A DNA stretch of 64,000 bases from Candidatus Gastranaerophilales bacterium (GCA_944325865.1 CALVBS010000005.1:1-64000); one strand, 5' to 3'. Shown: positions 52,669 through 61,121, numbered from the stretch's first letter. Made by a program: numbers and translations. Notes: generated by a model from the letters alone, not told the origin.

Positions 52669-52953
52669 ATGAGAATTTCAAATATAAATAGCATTTATAC
52701 TCCCATAAATTTTTATGGAGCCCAAAAAACAAATTTACAAAACAATTCACTCACGAAACCTAATGCACTTAAAACCGGATTAACAACAGCCGGAGCATGG
52801 TTTGGATTTGGCATTGGGCTGGATTATATCTCCAGAAAAATTAAACTATCAAAATCACCTACAAAAAATTCTTTTATGATTAACAGCATTCTTGCAGTTG
52901 GTGCAGGTGTTTATTCTGGTTCCCATTCCCGTGTTTCAAAATCCGATAAGTAA
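52669..52953 (+). CDS. Small hypothetical membrane protein, 94 aa
   Basis: The N-terminal MRISNINSIYTPINFYG has the Asn/Phe-type lead-in. Two weakly hydrophobic helices follow: TGLTTAGAWFGFGIGLDYI and MINSILAVGAGVYSG, with a basic loop between (SRKIKLSKSPTK). TTGACA lies about 40 bp upstream and TATAAT 10 bp before the ATG, but their mutual spacing (13 bp) is poor. No ribosome site is obvious. Its layout is like a miniature of the 171-aa protein at 48451; the function is unknown. Confidence 0.6.
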   Translation: MRISNINSIYTPINFYGAQKTNLQNNSLTKPNALKTGLTTAGAWFGFGIGLDYISRKIKLSKSPTKNSFMINSILAVGAGVYSGSHSRVSKSDK

Positions 52954-52989
52954 TAATAGGTTTAAGTTTCATTCATGTATAATAGGTTT

Positions 52990-53505
52990 ATGGAAACACA
53001 TTTTTTAGAGTCACAAAGACTTTATTTCAGAAAAATAAAACCTGATGATTTTGATATTATAGCGTCAATGTTAAAAGATCCACAGGTTATGTATGCATGG
53101 GAATATAATTTTACTGATAAGGATGTAAACGATTGGATTACAATAAATCTTGAACGTTATAAAACTTACGGATTAGGTTATTTTATCATTTCAGATAAAT
53201 TTTTAAAACAGCCTTTAGGACAGGCTGCTCTTATGCCTGATATTATTAACAACAAACTTTATTATGAAATCGGATATATATTAAAAAAGGAATTTTGGGG
53301 AAAAGGTTATGCAACAGAAGCAGCCAAAACTCTCCTTGATTATGCAAAAATAAAATATCCGAATCAGGAATATATTCTTGAAATACGACCGGAAAACCTT
53401 AATTCTGTCAAGGTTGCCAATCGTCTCGGGGCCAAAATTACCGGAGAATTCAATAAACTTGTGCACGGTAAAATTATGAAACATTTGATTTATACATTAG
53501 ACTAA
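52990..53505 (+). CDS. GNAT-family N-acetyltransferase (RimJ/RimL-like)
   Basis: The start is at METHFLESQRLYFRKI, with TATAAT exactly 6 bp before it and no ribosome site (leaderless type). 171 residues. The family pattern is LxLRxIxPxD (LYFRKIKPDDFDIIASML), then YYEIGYILKKEFWGKGYATEAAKTLLDYA, which holds the acetyl-CoA loop GKGYAT. The end is EIRPENLNSVKVANRLG, typical of RimJ/RimL-like enzymes. It probably acetylates an amino group on a protein or small molecule. The stop overlaps the next convergent gene by 4 bp. Confidence 0.88.
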   Translation: METHFLESQRLYFRKIKPDDFDIIASMLKDPQVMYAWEYNFTDKDVNDWITINLERYKTYGLGYFIISDKFLKQPLGQAALMPDIINNKLYYEIGYILKKEFWGKGYATEAAKTLLDYAKIKYPNQEYILEIRPENLNSVKVANRLGAKITGEFNKLVHGKIMKHLIYTLD

Positions 53506-54683
53506 CCTTTTTGTTTTTCTTTATTGTAACGGTATTTGGTAAAAAGATTTGACGAACCCGCAATAAAAAATCCCATTACACCGATTCCGAATAATAAAGG
53601 AATGCCTGCAATCATACACTTTTGTTTCAATAATTTTTTATATACAGTATCAAAATCTCCGCCCTTTTTTATTGCTAATTCTTTCAAATCTTTCAATTTC
53701 GGAACTTCAAATTGTTCATTAATTAAATCACGGCATTTGTTATTTTTGTATAAAAGTTTTCTGAAACCTTTTTCCAAAAGTTCATTACCGCAGATTATAT
53801 AGAATCCCACAAGCGGGAAACGGAACAGAGTTTCTAAGAAATTCTGTTTTCCCCTGTCTTTTGAGGCTCCGAAATAACCTGCACCACCTACCAGTACACA
53901 AGAAGTCAACTGTCCTTTACTCAAAGCCAGCTTTCCGTTATTGTCGGCAAAATCCAGACTGAAATAACGGTTTAGAAAATCCGCTTTTTTCTTATTATTT
54001 CTAAATAGTTTTGTACCGGGAGCAAGAATTAATTCTGAAATATTCTGTAAAGCTTTAGACTTATTCCCTCTCACCGCAAGCAGACTACCAAGAGCAAGAC
54101 ATCCTGCATATATTCCTGAAGCTTTCAGAATGTTTTTCTTTGCACTTTTTTCAACTCTTGCATTAAAATCTTTATCTTCTTTATTATCTTTATTTAAATT
54201 TGCAATGTTTTCAAAATTTCCCTGCTTAAAAACTTTCAAAGTCATAAGATTTTTTATGTAATTAAGGGTAAATTCAATCAAAGGAATTGCAAAAGCTCCG
54301 AGAGCGATTGCAGCCTTAACGGGCAACAAAGCTTTATTTCCTTTTTGTTTTAATAATTCAACAGCCGGAGTTGAGATTTGTTTTTGTAAATCTGCCGGAA
54401 GTCTTTTCGAATAAATATTTTTGAAAACTTTACCTAATAATGCGGGACAATAATAAACAAGAGCAGACTCAGAAAGTTCCAGAAAAGAATTTTCACCTAA
54501 ATCGGCCTTACTTCTGGCAAAAACAGCCTTCGGGATAAGCCCTGTTGCCGTATCCTGAATAAATCTTATGTTTGAAAGCCCTGCACCTCCTTCCTGAACT
54601 GCAACGATTTTACTCATTGCCTTTAAGCCTAAACCTATATTTGAATTTGTAAAAGATACGTTATTTACATTATTAGTTTTCAT
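53502..54683 (-). CDS. Lineage-specific multi-pass membrane protein under a Trp-codon attenuator
   Basis: The start is set at MKTNNVNNVSFTNSN, preceded by TGGAGAAATTACTG, giving 393 residues. About five hydrophobic helices are visible: AAIALGAFAIPLIEFTLNYI, ASGIYAGCLALGSLLAV, LTSCVLVGGAGYFGA, PLVGFYIICGNELL and IAGIPLLFGIGVMGFFIAG. Basic loops separate them. No transporter family is recognised. Upstream on the same strand are a leader peptide with tandem Trp codons and a terminator, so expression should rise when charged tRNA-Trp is scarce. A TATAAT at 54697-54702 after the terminator might give some independent transcription. A role in tryptophan or aromatic supply is inferred only from this regulation. 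Confidence 0.7.
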   Translation of the reverse strand: MKTNNVNNVSFTNSNIGLGLKAMSKIVAVQEGGAGLSNIRFIQDTATGLIPKAVFARSKADLGENSFLELSESALVYYCPALLGKVFKNIYSKRLPADLQKQISTPAVELLKQKGNKALLPVKAAIALGAFAIPLIEFTLNYIKNLMTLKVFKQGNFENIANLNKDNKEDKDFNARVEKSAKKNILKASGIYAGCLALGSLLAVRGNKSKALQNISELILAPGTKLFRNNKKKADFLNRYFSLDFADNNGKLALSKGQLTSCVLVGGAGYFGASKDRGKQNFLETLFRFPLVGFYIICGNELLEKGFRKLLYKNNKCRDLINEQFEVPKLKDLKELAIKKGGDFDTVYKKLLKQKCMIAGIPLLFGIGVMGFFIAGSSNLFTKYRYNKEKQKG

Positions 54684-54712
54684 CAGTAATTTCTCCATTA
54701 TAATCCGACAAC

Positions 54713-54748
54713 AAAAAATGACCTGAACATAAAGAGTACAGGTCATTT
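54713..54748 (-). terminator. Attenuator terminator (3:4 hairpin)
   Basis: On the minus strand AAATGACCTG pairs with CAGGTCATTT around a 13-nt loop and is followed by a T-run (54713-54718). Segment 3 (CCTGTACTC, 54742-54734) can alternatively pair with segment 2 (GAGACAGG, 54798-54791) of the leader ORF. That pairing would abolish this terminator. Confidence 0.85.
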
Positions 54749-54771
54749 AAAATTTGAACAATATTATCGAA

Positions 54772-54846
54772 CTATCGCCAGCTTAAATTTCCTGTCTCTT
54801 TAGACAGGTGCCACCATAATTGAGCGTTTAAATTTAAGTTTGACAT
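54772..54846 (-). CDS. trp-type leader peptide, 24 aa, with tandem Trp codons
   Basis: ATG at 54846 after the ribosome site AAAGGAAATTGG. The peptide starts MSNLNLNAQLWWHLSK and ends SWR-stop, with Trp codons at 54811-54816 (two in a row) and 54778-54780. The hairpin 1:2 (CCTGTCT/AGACAGG, 54808-54791) begins two to three bases after the Trp pair, so a ribosome stalled on Trp would cover segment 1. This is the geometry of classical trp attenuators. The controlled gene is not a known trp gene. Confidence 0.8.
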   Translation of the reverse strand: MSNLNLNAQLWWHLSKETGNLSWR

Positions 54847-54908
54847 AAATTACCAATTTCCTTTGCTTTATCAGCTTAACATAATAAAAAAATTAGTCAA
54901 GTAGTAAA

Positions 54909-55517
54909 TCAATCAAGATAACGTTTTAATTTTGAATAAAAATGGTCTAGAATTTCTGCATTACCCATATCCGGCTGCCACAGAAAGAAATTATCAACAT
55001 ACCTGTCAAACCAGAATGTAATCTCCCTTACACGTTTCGGATCTCTTGTTATATCACCTTCAAACACGACCCAGAAAGGTAAAATATTTTCGTCCTGGAT
55101 ACGTCCGATATCGCGATATGCCTTTAGTAATCCGGGGGTAAATAATTTACACAACCGTTCATGAGCGTTCCCTCTGCCTGCACTTGGCTCTTTACCTTCC
55201 ACCCAGCCGTCCTGTCGTTTTATCTCACCGAATAAAATTTTATGAGTCCTTGTATTCTCTATAGCAAAATCAGGAGAAACACCCCAGTGCACATTTACAT
55301 AATCTATATCAGGATTGTATATTTTACTTTTCAGCTTTGGCGATAATTGAACCTGTGTATATAAACTTTTCAGATGTTTAGGTTTTTCATGAAGTTTATA
55401 ATCAGTTCCTTCAAATGCCTTTTTGAATACCTCATAAAAATTATGTTCCGCTGCTGTCGCAATAGAGCCGCTCACGGTCTGCCAGTTATCACGTTTTTGT
55501 AATTCTTTTTTACCCAT
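54909..55517 (-). CDS. Type II restriction endonuclease, MunI-like (CAATTG expected)
   Basis: 202 residues, the size of R.MunI, and recognisably similar along its length: NWQTVSGSIATAAEHNFYEVF, LHEKPKHLKSLYTQVQL, GVSPDFAIENTRTHKILFGE. The catalytic residues D83, E98 and K100 (PDF ... GEIKRQDGW) fall at the same numbers as in MunI. MunI cuts C/AATTG, so the same specificity is expected but not proven. The start overlaps the controller gene's stop by one base (TAATG). The methyltransferase is divergent. Confidence 0.9.
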   Translation of the reverse strand: MGKKELQKRDNWQTVSGSIATAAEHNFYEVFKKAFEGTDYKLHEKPKHLKSLYTQVQLSPKLKSKIYNPDIDYVNVHWGVSPDFAIENTRTHKILFGEIKRQDGWVEGKEPSAGRGNAHERLCKLFTPGLLKAYRDIGRIQDENILPFWVVFEGDITRDPKRVREITFWFDRYVDNFFLWQPDMGNAEILDHFYSKLKRYLD

Positions 55518-55723
55518 TATAAACCTTTAAATAAGACTTCCAGACTTATTTCTAATCCGTTTGCAATTTTTTCTATGTTATTTATTGAAATATTTCTCTT
55601 ACCACTTTCTACAGATGCAAGATAAGTTCTGTCCATAGAAATCTGCAGTGCAAATTTTTCCTGACTTAGTCCTTTTTTAACACGTAAATCTTTTATCCTT
55701 TTACCAAGCTTTTCCTGTATCAT
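55517..55723 (-). CDS. Controller (C) protein of the restriction-modification system
   Basis: 68 residues, the size of C proteins: LGKRIKDLRVKKGLSQEKFALQISMDRTYLASVESGKRNISINNIEKIANGLEISLEVLF. The HTH with RTYLxxVExGxRNxS is the classic C-protein signature. It would autoregulate and delay endonuclease expression until DNA is methylated. It is translationally coupled to the endonuclease. No clear C-box could be delimited in the 124-bp intergenic region to the methyltransferase. Confidence 0.88.
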   Translation of the reverse strand: MIQEKLGKRIKDLRVKKGLSQEKFALQISMDRTYLASVESGKRNISINNIEKIANGLEISLEVLFKGL

Positions 55724-55847
55724 TCAGAAACCTCGTAAATATATTATCTATATTCTGACAATAAGACAACGGATTATAAGCAACAATTTCTTGACTAAAT
55801 CTGCTTTATTAAATAAAATAAATAAAGATTAGGGTAAAAGTAAGAGT

Positions 55848-56579
55848 ATGATGAATTCAAACACAGAAAACATTTCAGGATATTCAATCTACAATATAGA
55901 GGCAAAAAAACGAACAAAAATTAACCCTCTTGAAGAATTATATCCGGCACTTCCCGATAAAAAATATGACATTATTTATGCAGATCCGCCATGGGATTAT
56001 GGCGGAAAAATGCAGTATGATAAATCTTGCATAAAAAGTGAAAATATCGGTTTTAAAAAAAATATTTTTATAAGTTCAGCAACTTTTAAATATCCGACAT
56101 TGAAATTAAATCAATTAAAACAACTTGATGTAAATTCCATTGCTTCAGATAATTGCCTGCTTTTTATGTGGACAACCGGACCACAGTTTGCCAATTCAAT
56201 AGAACTTGGAAACACCTGGGGATTTGAGTACAAAACAGTTGCATTTGTCTGGGATAAACAGGTTCACAATCCGGGACGATATACTTTATCAGAAACCGAA
56301 TTTTGTCTTGTATTTAAAAAAGGTAAAATTCCAAGCCCGCGTGGTGCAAGAAACATCCGCCAGCTTATATCGGTTCCGCGGGGTAAACACAGCGAAAAAC
56401 CTGAACTTGTTATATCCGGAATTACAAAAATGTTCCCTCAACAAAATAAAATAGAGCTCTTTGCCCGTAAAAATTACAACGGATGGGATAATTGGGGCTT
56501 AGAAATTCCGGATAATAAAGTTAAAATTACTGATAACTCCAATGAAACCAGTATTCAAAAAGTTTTAGAATTAGTCTGA
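55848..56579 (+). CDS. Adenine DNA methyltransferase, MT-A70 type (MunI partner)
   Basis: 243 residues. The catalytic motif is IIYADPPWDYGG (DPPW at 46-49), with CLLFMWTTGPQF, AFVWDKQ and a C-terminal KPELVISGITKMFPQQNKIELFARKNYNGWDNWG. This is the MT-A70 plan used by M.MunI-like enzymes. It would make N6-methyladenine at the partner's site and protect host DNA. Two ATGs in tandem open the ORF (55848 and 55851). It is divergent from the C-R operon. Confidence 0.88.
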   Translation: MMNSNTENISGYSIYNIEAKKRTKINPLEELYPALPDKKYDIIYADPPWDYGGKMQYDKSCIKSENIGFKKNIFISSATFKYPTLKLNQLKQLDVNSIASDNCLLFMWTTGPQFANSIELGNTWGFEYKTVAFVWDKQVHNPGRYTLSETEFCLVFKKGKIPSPRGARNIRQLISVPRGKHSEKPELVISGITKMFPQQNKIELFARKNYNGWDNWGLEIPDNKVKITDNSNETSIQKVLELV

Positions 56580-56583
56580 TGAA

Positions 56584-57177
56584 TTATCTTTTATATATGG
56601 AAGAACAAGAAACTTCCGATTTTGCAGAATAATCATAATTTAATAAATATTCAATCGTATCTTTCGGAGTTTGAGCAACATAATAAAGATTACTGCTTAA
56701 TTTATGATTTGCAAATTTTTCTTTTATAATAACGTCAAAAAATTCAATAAGCTTATTATAAAAACCGTTTGTATTCAATATAACTATGGGTTTATTATTA
56801 TAGCCAAGCTGCTTTTGCACAATCATTTCTGACAACTCTTCCAATGTTCCAAAGCCGCCGGGTAAAGCGATAACACCATGAGATAACTCATCCATTTTAG
56901 CTTTTCTGGTTCTCATACAAGGCGTTACGGTTAAATCTACACAAGCCTCCGTAGAAACTCCAATATTATATAATTTTTCAGGCATCACTCCGAAAATTTT
57001 TCCGCCATATTCTTGAACCTGTTCTGCACAAGCCCACATTAAACCGAGTGAACTTCCTCCGTAAACCATATTAAACCCGTTTTTGGCAAGTAACTTCCCG
57101 AGTTCAGCGGCAACAGGATAATAACTTTCATCCAGATAATTACAAGAAGAAGCAAACACACAGATATTTTTATTCAA
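56584..57177 (-). CDS. LOG-family protein (TIGR00730-type phosphoribohydrolase)
   Basis: 197 residues. Rossmann-like: ICVFASSCNYLDESYY, VYGGSSLGLMWACAE, MRTRKAKMDELSHGVIALPGGFGTLEELSEM. The PGGFGTLEE motif is diagnostic of LOG/YgdH-like nucleoside 5'-monophosphate phosphoribohydrolases. In bacteria it acts on nucleotides or makes cytokinin-like bases. It is the last gene of the rny-ymdB-PHP run and overlaps the preceding pilin-like gene by 8 bp. Confidence 0.9.
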   Translation of the reverse strand: MNKNICVFASSCNYLDESYYPVAAELGKLLAKNGFNMVYGGSSLGLMWACAEQVQEYGGKIFGVMPEKLYNIGVSTEACVDLTVTPCMRTRKAKMDELSHGVIALPGGFGTLEELSEMIVQKQLGYNNKPIVILNTNGFYNKLIEFFDVIIKEKFANHKLSSNLYYVAQTPKDTIEYLLNYDYSAKSEVSCSSIYKR

Positions 57178-57805
57178 TAAAAGATCCTCCTATATGATAA
57201 TAATACGAACAGCTAACACCGGTACCCTCCATCGAACAGTCCGATTTTAATTCGTCGATAGTAAGTGTATCTCCGATAGGAGCAACCCTGTCATCATAGA
57301 CTTTTACACCGAAAATATCTCTTCCCCATGTATTTGGCGGCAATATTCCGTTGACATCAAACATCATCATAAACATTGCCGATTCCTGAGAAACATCTTT
57401 TATATCTTTGATTCCCACAATAATGTTTCTGTCACCGTTATAAAGTTCTGAAAAATAATATTCATCCCCCTGTTTTATCCTACTTCCGTTAAGATATTTT
57501 GTACGATAGTGTTTTAAATATTTGTTTTCAGTAAGTCTGAAATAAGGTTTTATTATAAGCGTGACAATTTTTTCACGCTCAGATTTGTCTTTTGCCTGTT
57601 TTAACTTAATAAGCATATTTTCCTTTTCATGCTTATTCATTGCATCTTTCATAAATGAAATATTATCATAACAGTCATTCCATTTAGTTATTAAATCAGC
57701 TTGCAAAGTAGATTGTATTGATGTCGGAATTAATAACAGAACGACGATAAATACAACAAAGAATGTAAGTGAATATTCCAGTTTCCAAAAACGCTTTTTT
57801 TTCAT
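57170..57805 (-). CDS. Pilin-like protein lacking a prepilin cleavage site
   Basis: The start is placed at MKKKRFWKLEYSLTFF after TTGAGG, giving 211 residues. The C-terminal part matches the globular end of the window's pilin-like proteins: FDVNGILPPNTWGRDIFGVKVYDDRVAPIG, then a Cys pair (SDCSMEGTGVSCSYYY). But the N-terminus has no A|FTLxE motif: after a basic stretch comes a plain transmembrane helix (YSLTFFVVFIVVLLLIPTS). It is therefore probably a membrane-anchored relative rather than an assembled pilin. It is sandwiched by overlap between PHP and LOG genes. Confidence 0.75.
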   Translation of the reverse strand: MKKKRFWKLEYSLTFFVVFIVVLLLIPTSIQSTLQADLITKWNDCYDNISFMKDAMNKHEKENMLIKLKQAKDKSEREKIVTLIIKPYFRLTENKYLKHYRTKYLNGSRIKQGDEYYFSELYNGDRNIIVGIKDIKDVSQESAMFMMMFDVNGILPPNTWGRDIFGVKVYDDRVAPIGDTLTIDELKSDCSMEGTGVSCSYYYHIGGSFIE

Positions 57806-57813
57806 AAAGAGCC

Positions 57814-58668
57814 TCAAGCCATATCTATTTGTTTCTTTTCCTGCACCAATTTATCGTAAACCCAATCGGGAACAAAATTTTTGCCAAGAATAATTTGTCC
57901 GTTCATAATATTCGGAGCGTGAAAATCAGAACCTCCGGTAACAATTAAGCCGAGTTCTTCAGCCATTGATGAAAAATATTCAACACAGGCAGGAGAATGT
58001 TTCCGGTGATAAGCTTCAATACCTCTCAAGCCAAAGCTCATCAGTTCTTTAATAAGTGATTCAGCTATATCCAAATCATGCGGGTGAGCAATAACCGGAA
58101 CACCACCCGCATCATAAATTATTTCAACGGCATCATGAGGAGAAACCGTCTTTCTCGGGACATAAACAGGAGAATCATCATGGATATATTTTGCATAAGC
58201 TTCCATAACATTGCTTGTTCCGCCAGCATTGGTTATTGCCTTTGCGATATGCGGACGCCCGATACTTCCTCCTTCAGCAACCTGTTTTTTGATATCATCA
58301 AATTTTATTTTTATACCTTCTTTTTTGGCAAGAAGTGTAATAATTTCTTTAGTCTGCTTAATTCTGGCCTGCTGCTGTATTTTCAATAAATTTTGGAAAT
58401 CACTGTTGTTGGTATCCATAAAATAACCGAGAATATGAACTTCATAATTTTTATAAAGTGTATTTATCTCGACACCCTGAATCACTTCCAATTTATCTTC
58501 ATTATTATTTTTTTTCAAATAATCTTTTGCCACACCGTAAGACAGGACATTATCGTGATCGGTCAGAGCAATAACCTGCAAGCCGACATCAATAGCGGTA
58601 TCAACAATCTTTTCGGGTGAAAACACACCATCCGAATAATATGTGTGGATGTGCAAATCTGTCTTCAT
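57814..58668 (-). CDS. PHP-domain phosphoesterase (TrpH/YciV-like)
   Basis: 284 residues. The metal-site motifs are DLHIHTYYSDG, ALTDHDNV, GVEINT, PVIAHPHD and GGSDFHAP, the complete PHP set. Proteins of this size act as 5'-3' exonucleases or 3',5'-bisphosphate phosphatases (RNase AM type). It starts within the end of ymdB (4-bp overlap), placing it in an RNA- and nucleotide-metabolism operon with rny. GGAAACAGGTC precedes the ATG. Confidence 0.9.
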   Translation of the reverse strand: MKTDLHIHTYYSDGVFSPEKIVDTAIDVGLQVIALTDHDNVLSYGVAKDYLKKNNNEDKLEVIQGVEINTLYKNYEVHILGYFMDTNNSDFQNLLKIQQQARIKQTKEIITLLAKKEGIKIKFDDIKKQVAEGGSIGRPHIAKAITNAGGTSNVMEAYAKYIHDDSPVYVPRKTVSPHDAVEIIYDAGGVPVIAHPHDLDIAESLIKELMSFGLRGIEAYHRKHSPACVEYFSSMAEELGLIVTGGSDFHAPNIMNGQIILGKNFVPDWVYDKLVQEKKQIDMA

Positions 58669-59525
58669 TGACCTGTTTCCTTTTCTTTACTATTTCTACT
58701 ACAAAAAACTCTTCTTATGGCAACAGCATAACCCGTATCTTTTTCTATTTCGACTTCAACTGCATTAATCTGCACAACATCGCCGTCTGCCACGTCATAA
58801 CGTTCCGGAATAGCCGTCAAAAACCGATTTAATGATGTTTGATAATCCATACCGATTACACTGTCAACAGCACCGCAAAAACCGGCATCGGTTATATATC
58901 CCATGTTATTAATAATACATTCATCCGCAGTCTGCACATGAGTATGAGTCCCCAAAAATGCACTCACACCAAATTCAGAACAGAATCTGCCAAAACAAAT
59001 TTTTTCCGCCGTTGCTTCCGCATGAAAATCAATTATTACAATCGGCGTAACTTCCTTAATTTTTTGAATTTCTTCTTTTACAATCTCCCAGGGAGAATCC
59101 GCAATATTCACAAATACTCTGCCGAGAACATTAATAACTCCTATTTTTACTCCGTTCTTTTCAAATATACGGCTTCCGACTCCCGAGCAACCTTTAGGAT
59201 AATTTATAGGACGCAGCAGTTTTTCAGCATTATCGATGTAGTTAAAAATTTCACGTTTATCCCAGATATGATTTCCGGAAGTCATACAATCGACTCCGTA
59301 ATCAGAAATTTCATTATAATTTTTTTCAGTTAACCCAAAACCATGAGATGCATTTTCGACATTAGCAATTACAAAATGCGAATGACTAAAATCAAATGCA
59401 GAAATCGGGCTTAAATAATCAGTATCCTTAAACATACCGCTCAAAAAATCTCTCACGGCATATCTTCCGGGTCTGCCGACCATATCACCGAAAAATAATA
59501 TTTTTATAGTATTATCATCACCCAT
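58665..59525 (-). CDS. ymdB: YmdB-family metallophosphoesterase (2',3'-cyclic-nucleotide phosphodiesterase)
   Basis: 286 residues. The motifs FFGDMVGRPGR, VIANVENASHG, MTSGNHIWD, IIDFHAEATAEK and FLGTHTHVQTADE supply the metal ligands of the TIGR00282 family. YmdB hydrolyses cyclic phosphates and in Bacillus influences RNase Y activity and developmental decisions. It lies directly downstream of rny, a widely conserved pairing. AAGGAAGATAA precedes the ATG. Confidence 0.93.
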   Translation of the reverse strand: MGDDNTIKILFFGDMVGRPGRYAVRDFLSGMFKDTDYLSPISAFDFSHSHFVIANVENASHGFGLTEKNYNEISDYGVDCMTSGNHIWDKREIFNYIDNAEKLLRPINYPKGCSGVGSRIFEKNGVKIGVINVLGRVFVNIADSPWEIVKEEIQKIKEVTPIVIIDFHAEATAEKICFGRFCSEFGVSAFLGTHTHVQTADECIINNMGYITDAGFCGAVDSVIGMDYQTSLNRFLTAIPERYDVADGDVVQINAVEVEIEKDTGYAVAIRRVFCSRNSKEKETGQ

Positions 59526-59538
59526 TTATCTTCCTTAC

Positions 59539-59603
59539 GGTTGAATAGTTGAAGGGGAAATGAATTAAATCAATTAACCCTTCAACATTTAACCATTCAA
59601 CTA
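59539..59603. repeat. Palindromic gap between rny and ymdB
   Basis: GTTGAAGGG pairs with CCCTTCAAC, and flanking GGTTGAAT pairs with ATTCAACT, with a bulge in the right arm. The right arm runs into the rny stop codon. It resembles the self-complementary unit between accB and accC in design but not sequence. Confidence 0.65.
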
Positions 59604-61121
59604 TTTTGCGATTTCTGTTGTACGAAATTCTCTTACAACAGTAACCCTGATTTGACCAGGATAATCAAGTTCGTCTTCAATACGTTTTGCGACATCTCTT
59701 GCAAGCCGTTGAGATGCCAAATCATCAAACATTTCAGCCTGAACAATAATTCTGACTTCTCTGCCTGCCTGAACTGCAAAAGATTGTTTAATACCGCTGT
59801 AGCTGTTTACTATTTCCTCAATTTTCTGAAGACGTTTAATGTAGATTTCCAGCGTATCACGTCTTGCCCCCGGTCTGCCGGCAGAAATTGCATCAGCAAC
59901 CTTTACAAGGACAGCCTCAATCGTATTTGCAACAACATCATCATGATGAGCTTCTATTGCATGAATAACTTCAGGGCTTTCACCGTATCTTGCAGCAAGT
60001 TCAACACCCAGCTGAATATGAGTACCTTCCTGAGTCTGATCAACAGCTTTTCCTATATCATGAAGAAGTCCTGCACGTTTTGCAACAGCTTCATTTGCAC
60101 CGAGTTCTGCAGCCAGCATGCCTGCAATATGCCCGACTTCTAGTGAATGTTTCAAAACGTTTTGTCCGTAACTAGTTCTGTAATAAAGACGTCCGAGAGT
60201 TTTGATAAGTTCTTTGTTTAACCCCATAACGCCCATATCAAGAGCGGCATTTTCACCTTCCGTCCAAATTTTCTTTTCAATTTCTTCATTGGCTTTTTCA
60301 ACCATTTCCTCAATGCGGACAGGATGAATACGTCCGTCAACAATTAATTTTTCAAGAGCCAGTTTTGCAACTTCTCTGCGAACAGGGTCAAAGCTTGATA
60401 AAACAACAGCTTCCGGAGTATCATCGATGATTAAATCGACACCGGTTAAAGTTTCCAAAGCTCTGATATTTCGACCTTCACGTCCGATTATACGGCCTTT
60501 CATTTCATCATTAGGCAGAGCTACAACGGAAACAGTTGTTTCCACCACCTGCTCAATCATACATCTCTGCATTGTAGTTGAAAGAATTTCTTTTGCTTTT
60601 TCAAGAGATGTTTCTTTTATTTTAGCTTCATTTTCACGAATCAGCGTCATCTGCTCTTGTGCCAAATCGTGTTTAAGTTGTTCAAGAAGCATATTTTTCG
60701 CTTCTTCCGCAGTCATCCCCGCAATTCTTTCAAGTTCTGTTGTTTGTTTTTGAACTATTTCTGCAAGATAATCTTCTTTTTCAAGAAGTTCATCTATTTT
60801 TCTTTGAACCTGCAAATCTTTATCTGTATATTCCTGAATTTTATCTTCAAGCATATCTTCGCGTTTGTTTAATTTAGCTTCTAATCTTGCAAGCTCCTGT
60901 CTTCTTTCTCTTTCTTCTTCGTTAAGTTTTTCTCTGTCATCCTGTAATTCTTCAATAGCTCTGATTTTAGCTTCTTTAAAAAGAATTTTCTCTTTTTCTT
61001 CAAGAGCGGATTTGTCTTTCTGGATGCTCTGAACGACCGATTTCATTTTGTTTTGCTGGATAATCAGCACAGCGATTAAGGCTATTACTGCAATAACCGC
61101 AAGAATTAATAAGTAATCCAT
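59601..61121 (-). CDS. rny: Ribonuclease Y
   Basis: 506 residues. An N-terminal transmembrane helix ([18 protein letters not shown]) is followed by a long charged coiled coil (about 25-190). A KH domain follows ([25 protein letters not shown]), then an HD domain with [13 protein letters not shown] and AIEAHHDD. It is a membrane-bound endoribonuclease that initiates mRNA decay. AAAAGGATAAGG lies upstream of the ATG. It is the first gene of a run continuing with ymdB. Confidence 0.97.
   Translation of the reverse strand: MDYLLILAVIAVIALIAVLIIQQNKMKSVVQSIQKDKSALEEKEKILFKEAKIRAIEELQDDREKLNEEERERRQELARLEAKLNKREDMLEDKIQEYTDKDLQVQRKIDELLEKEDYLAEIVQKQTTELERIAGMTAEEAKNMLLEQLKHDLAQEQMTLIRENEAKIKETSLEKAKEILSTTMQRCMIEQVVETTVSVVALPNDEMKGRIIGREGRNIRALETLTGVDLIIDDTPEAVVLSSFDPVRREVAKLALEKLIVDGRIHPVRIEEMVEKANEEIEKKIWTEGENAALDMGVMGLNKELIKTLGRLYYRTSYGQNVLKHSLEVGHIAGMLAAELGANEAVAKRAGLLHDIGKAVDQTQEGTHIQLGVELAARYGESPEVIHAIEAHHDDVVANTIEAVLVKVADAISAGRPGARRDTLEIYIKRLQKIEEIVNSYSGIKQSFAVQAGREVRIIVQAEMFDDLASQRLARDVAKRIEDELDYPGQIRVTVVREFRTTEIAK

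Noticed and set aside
54772-54838. T-box riboswitch suggested by TGGCACC and an outer stem CTTAAATTT/AAATTTAAG
   Set aside because: There is no specifier loop or aminoacyl-tRNA synthetase gene. The same bases are explained better by the Trp leader ORF with 1:2, 2:3 and 3:4 hairpins.
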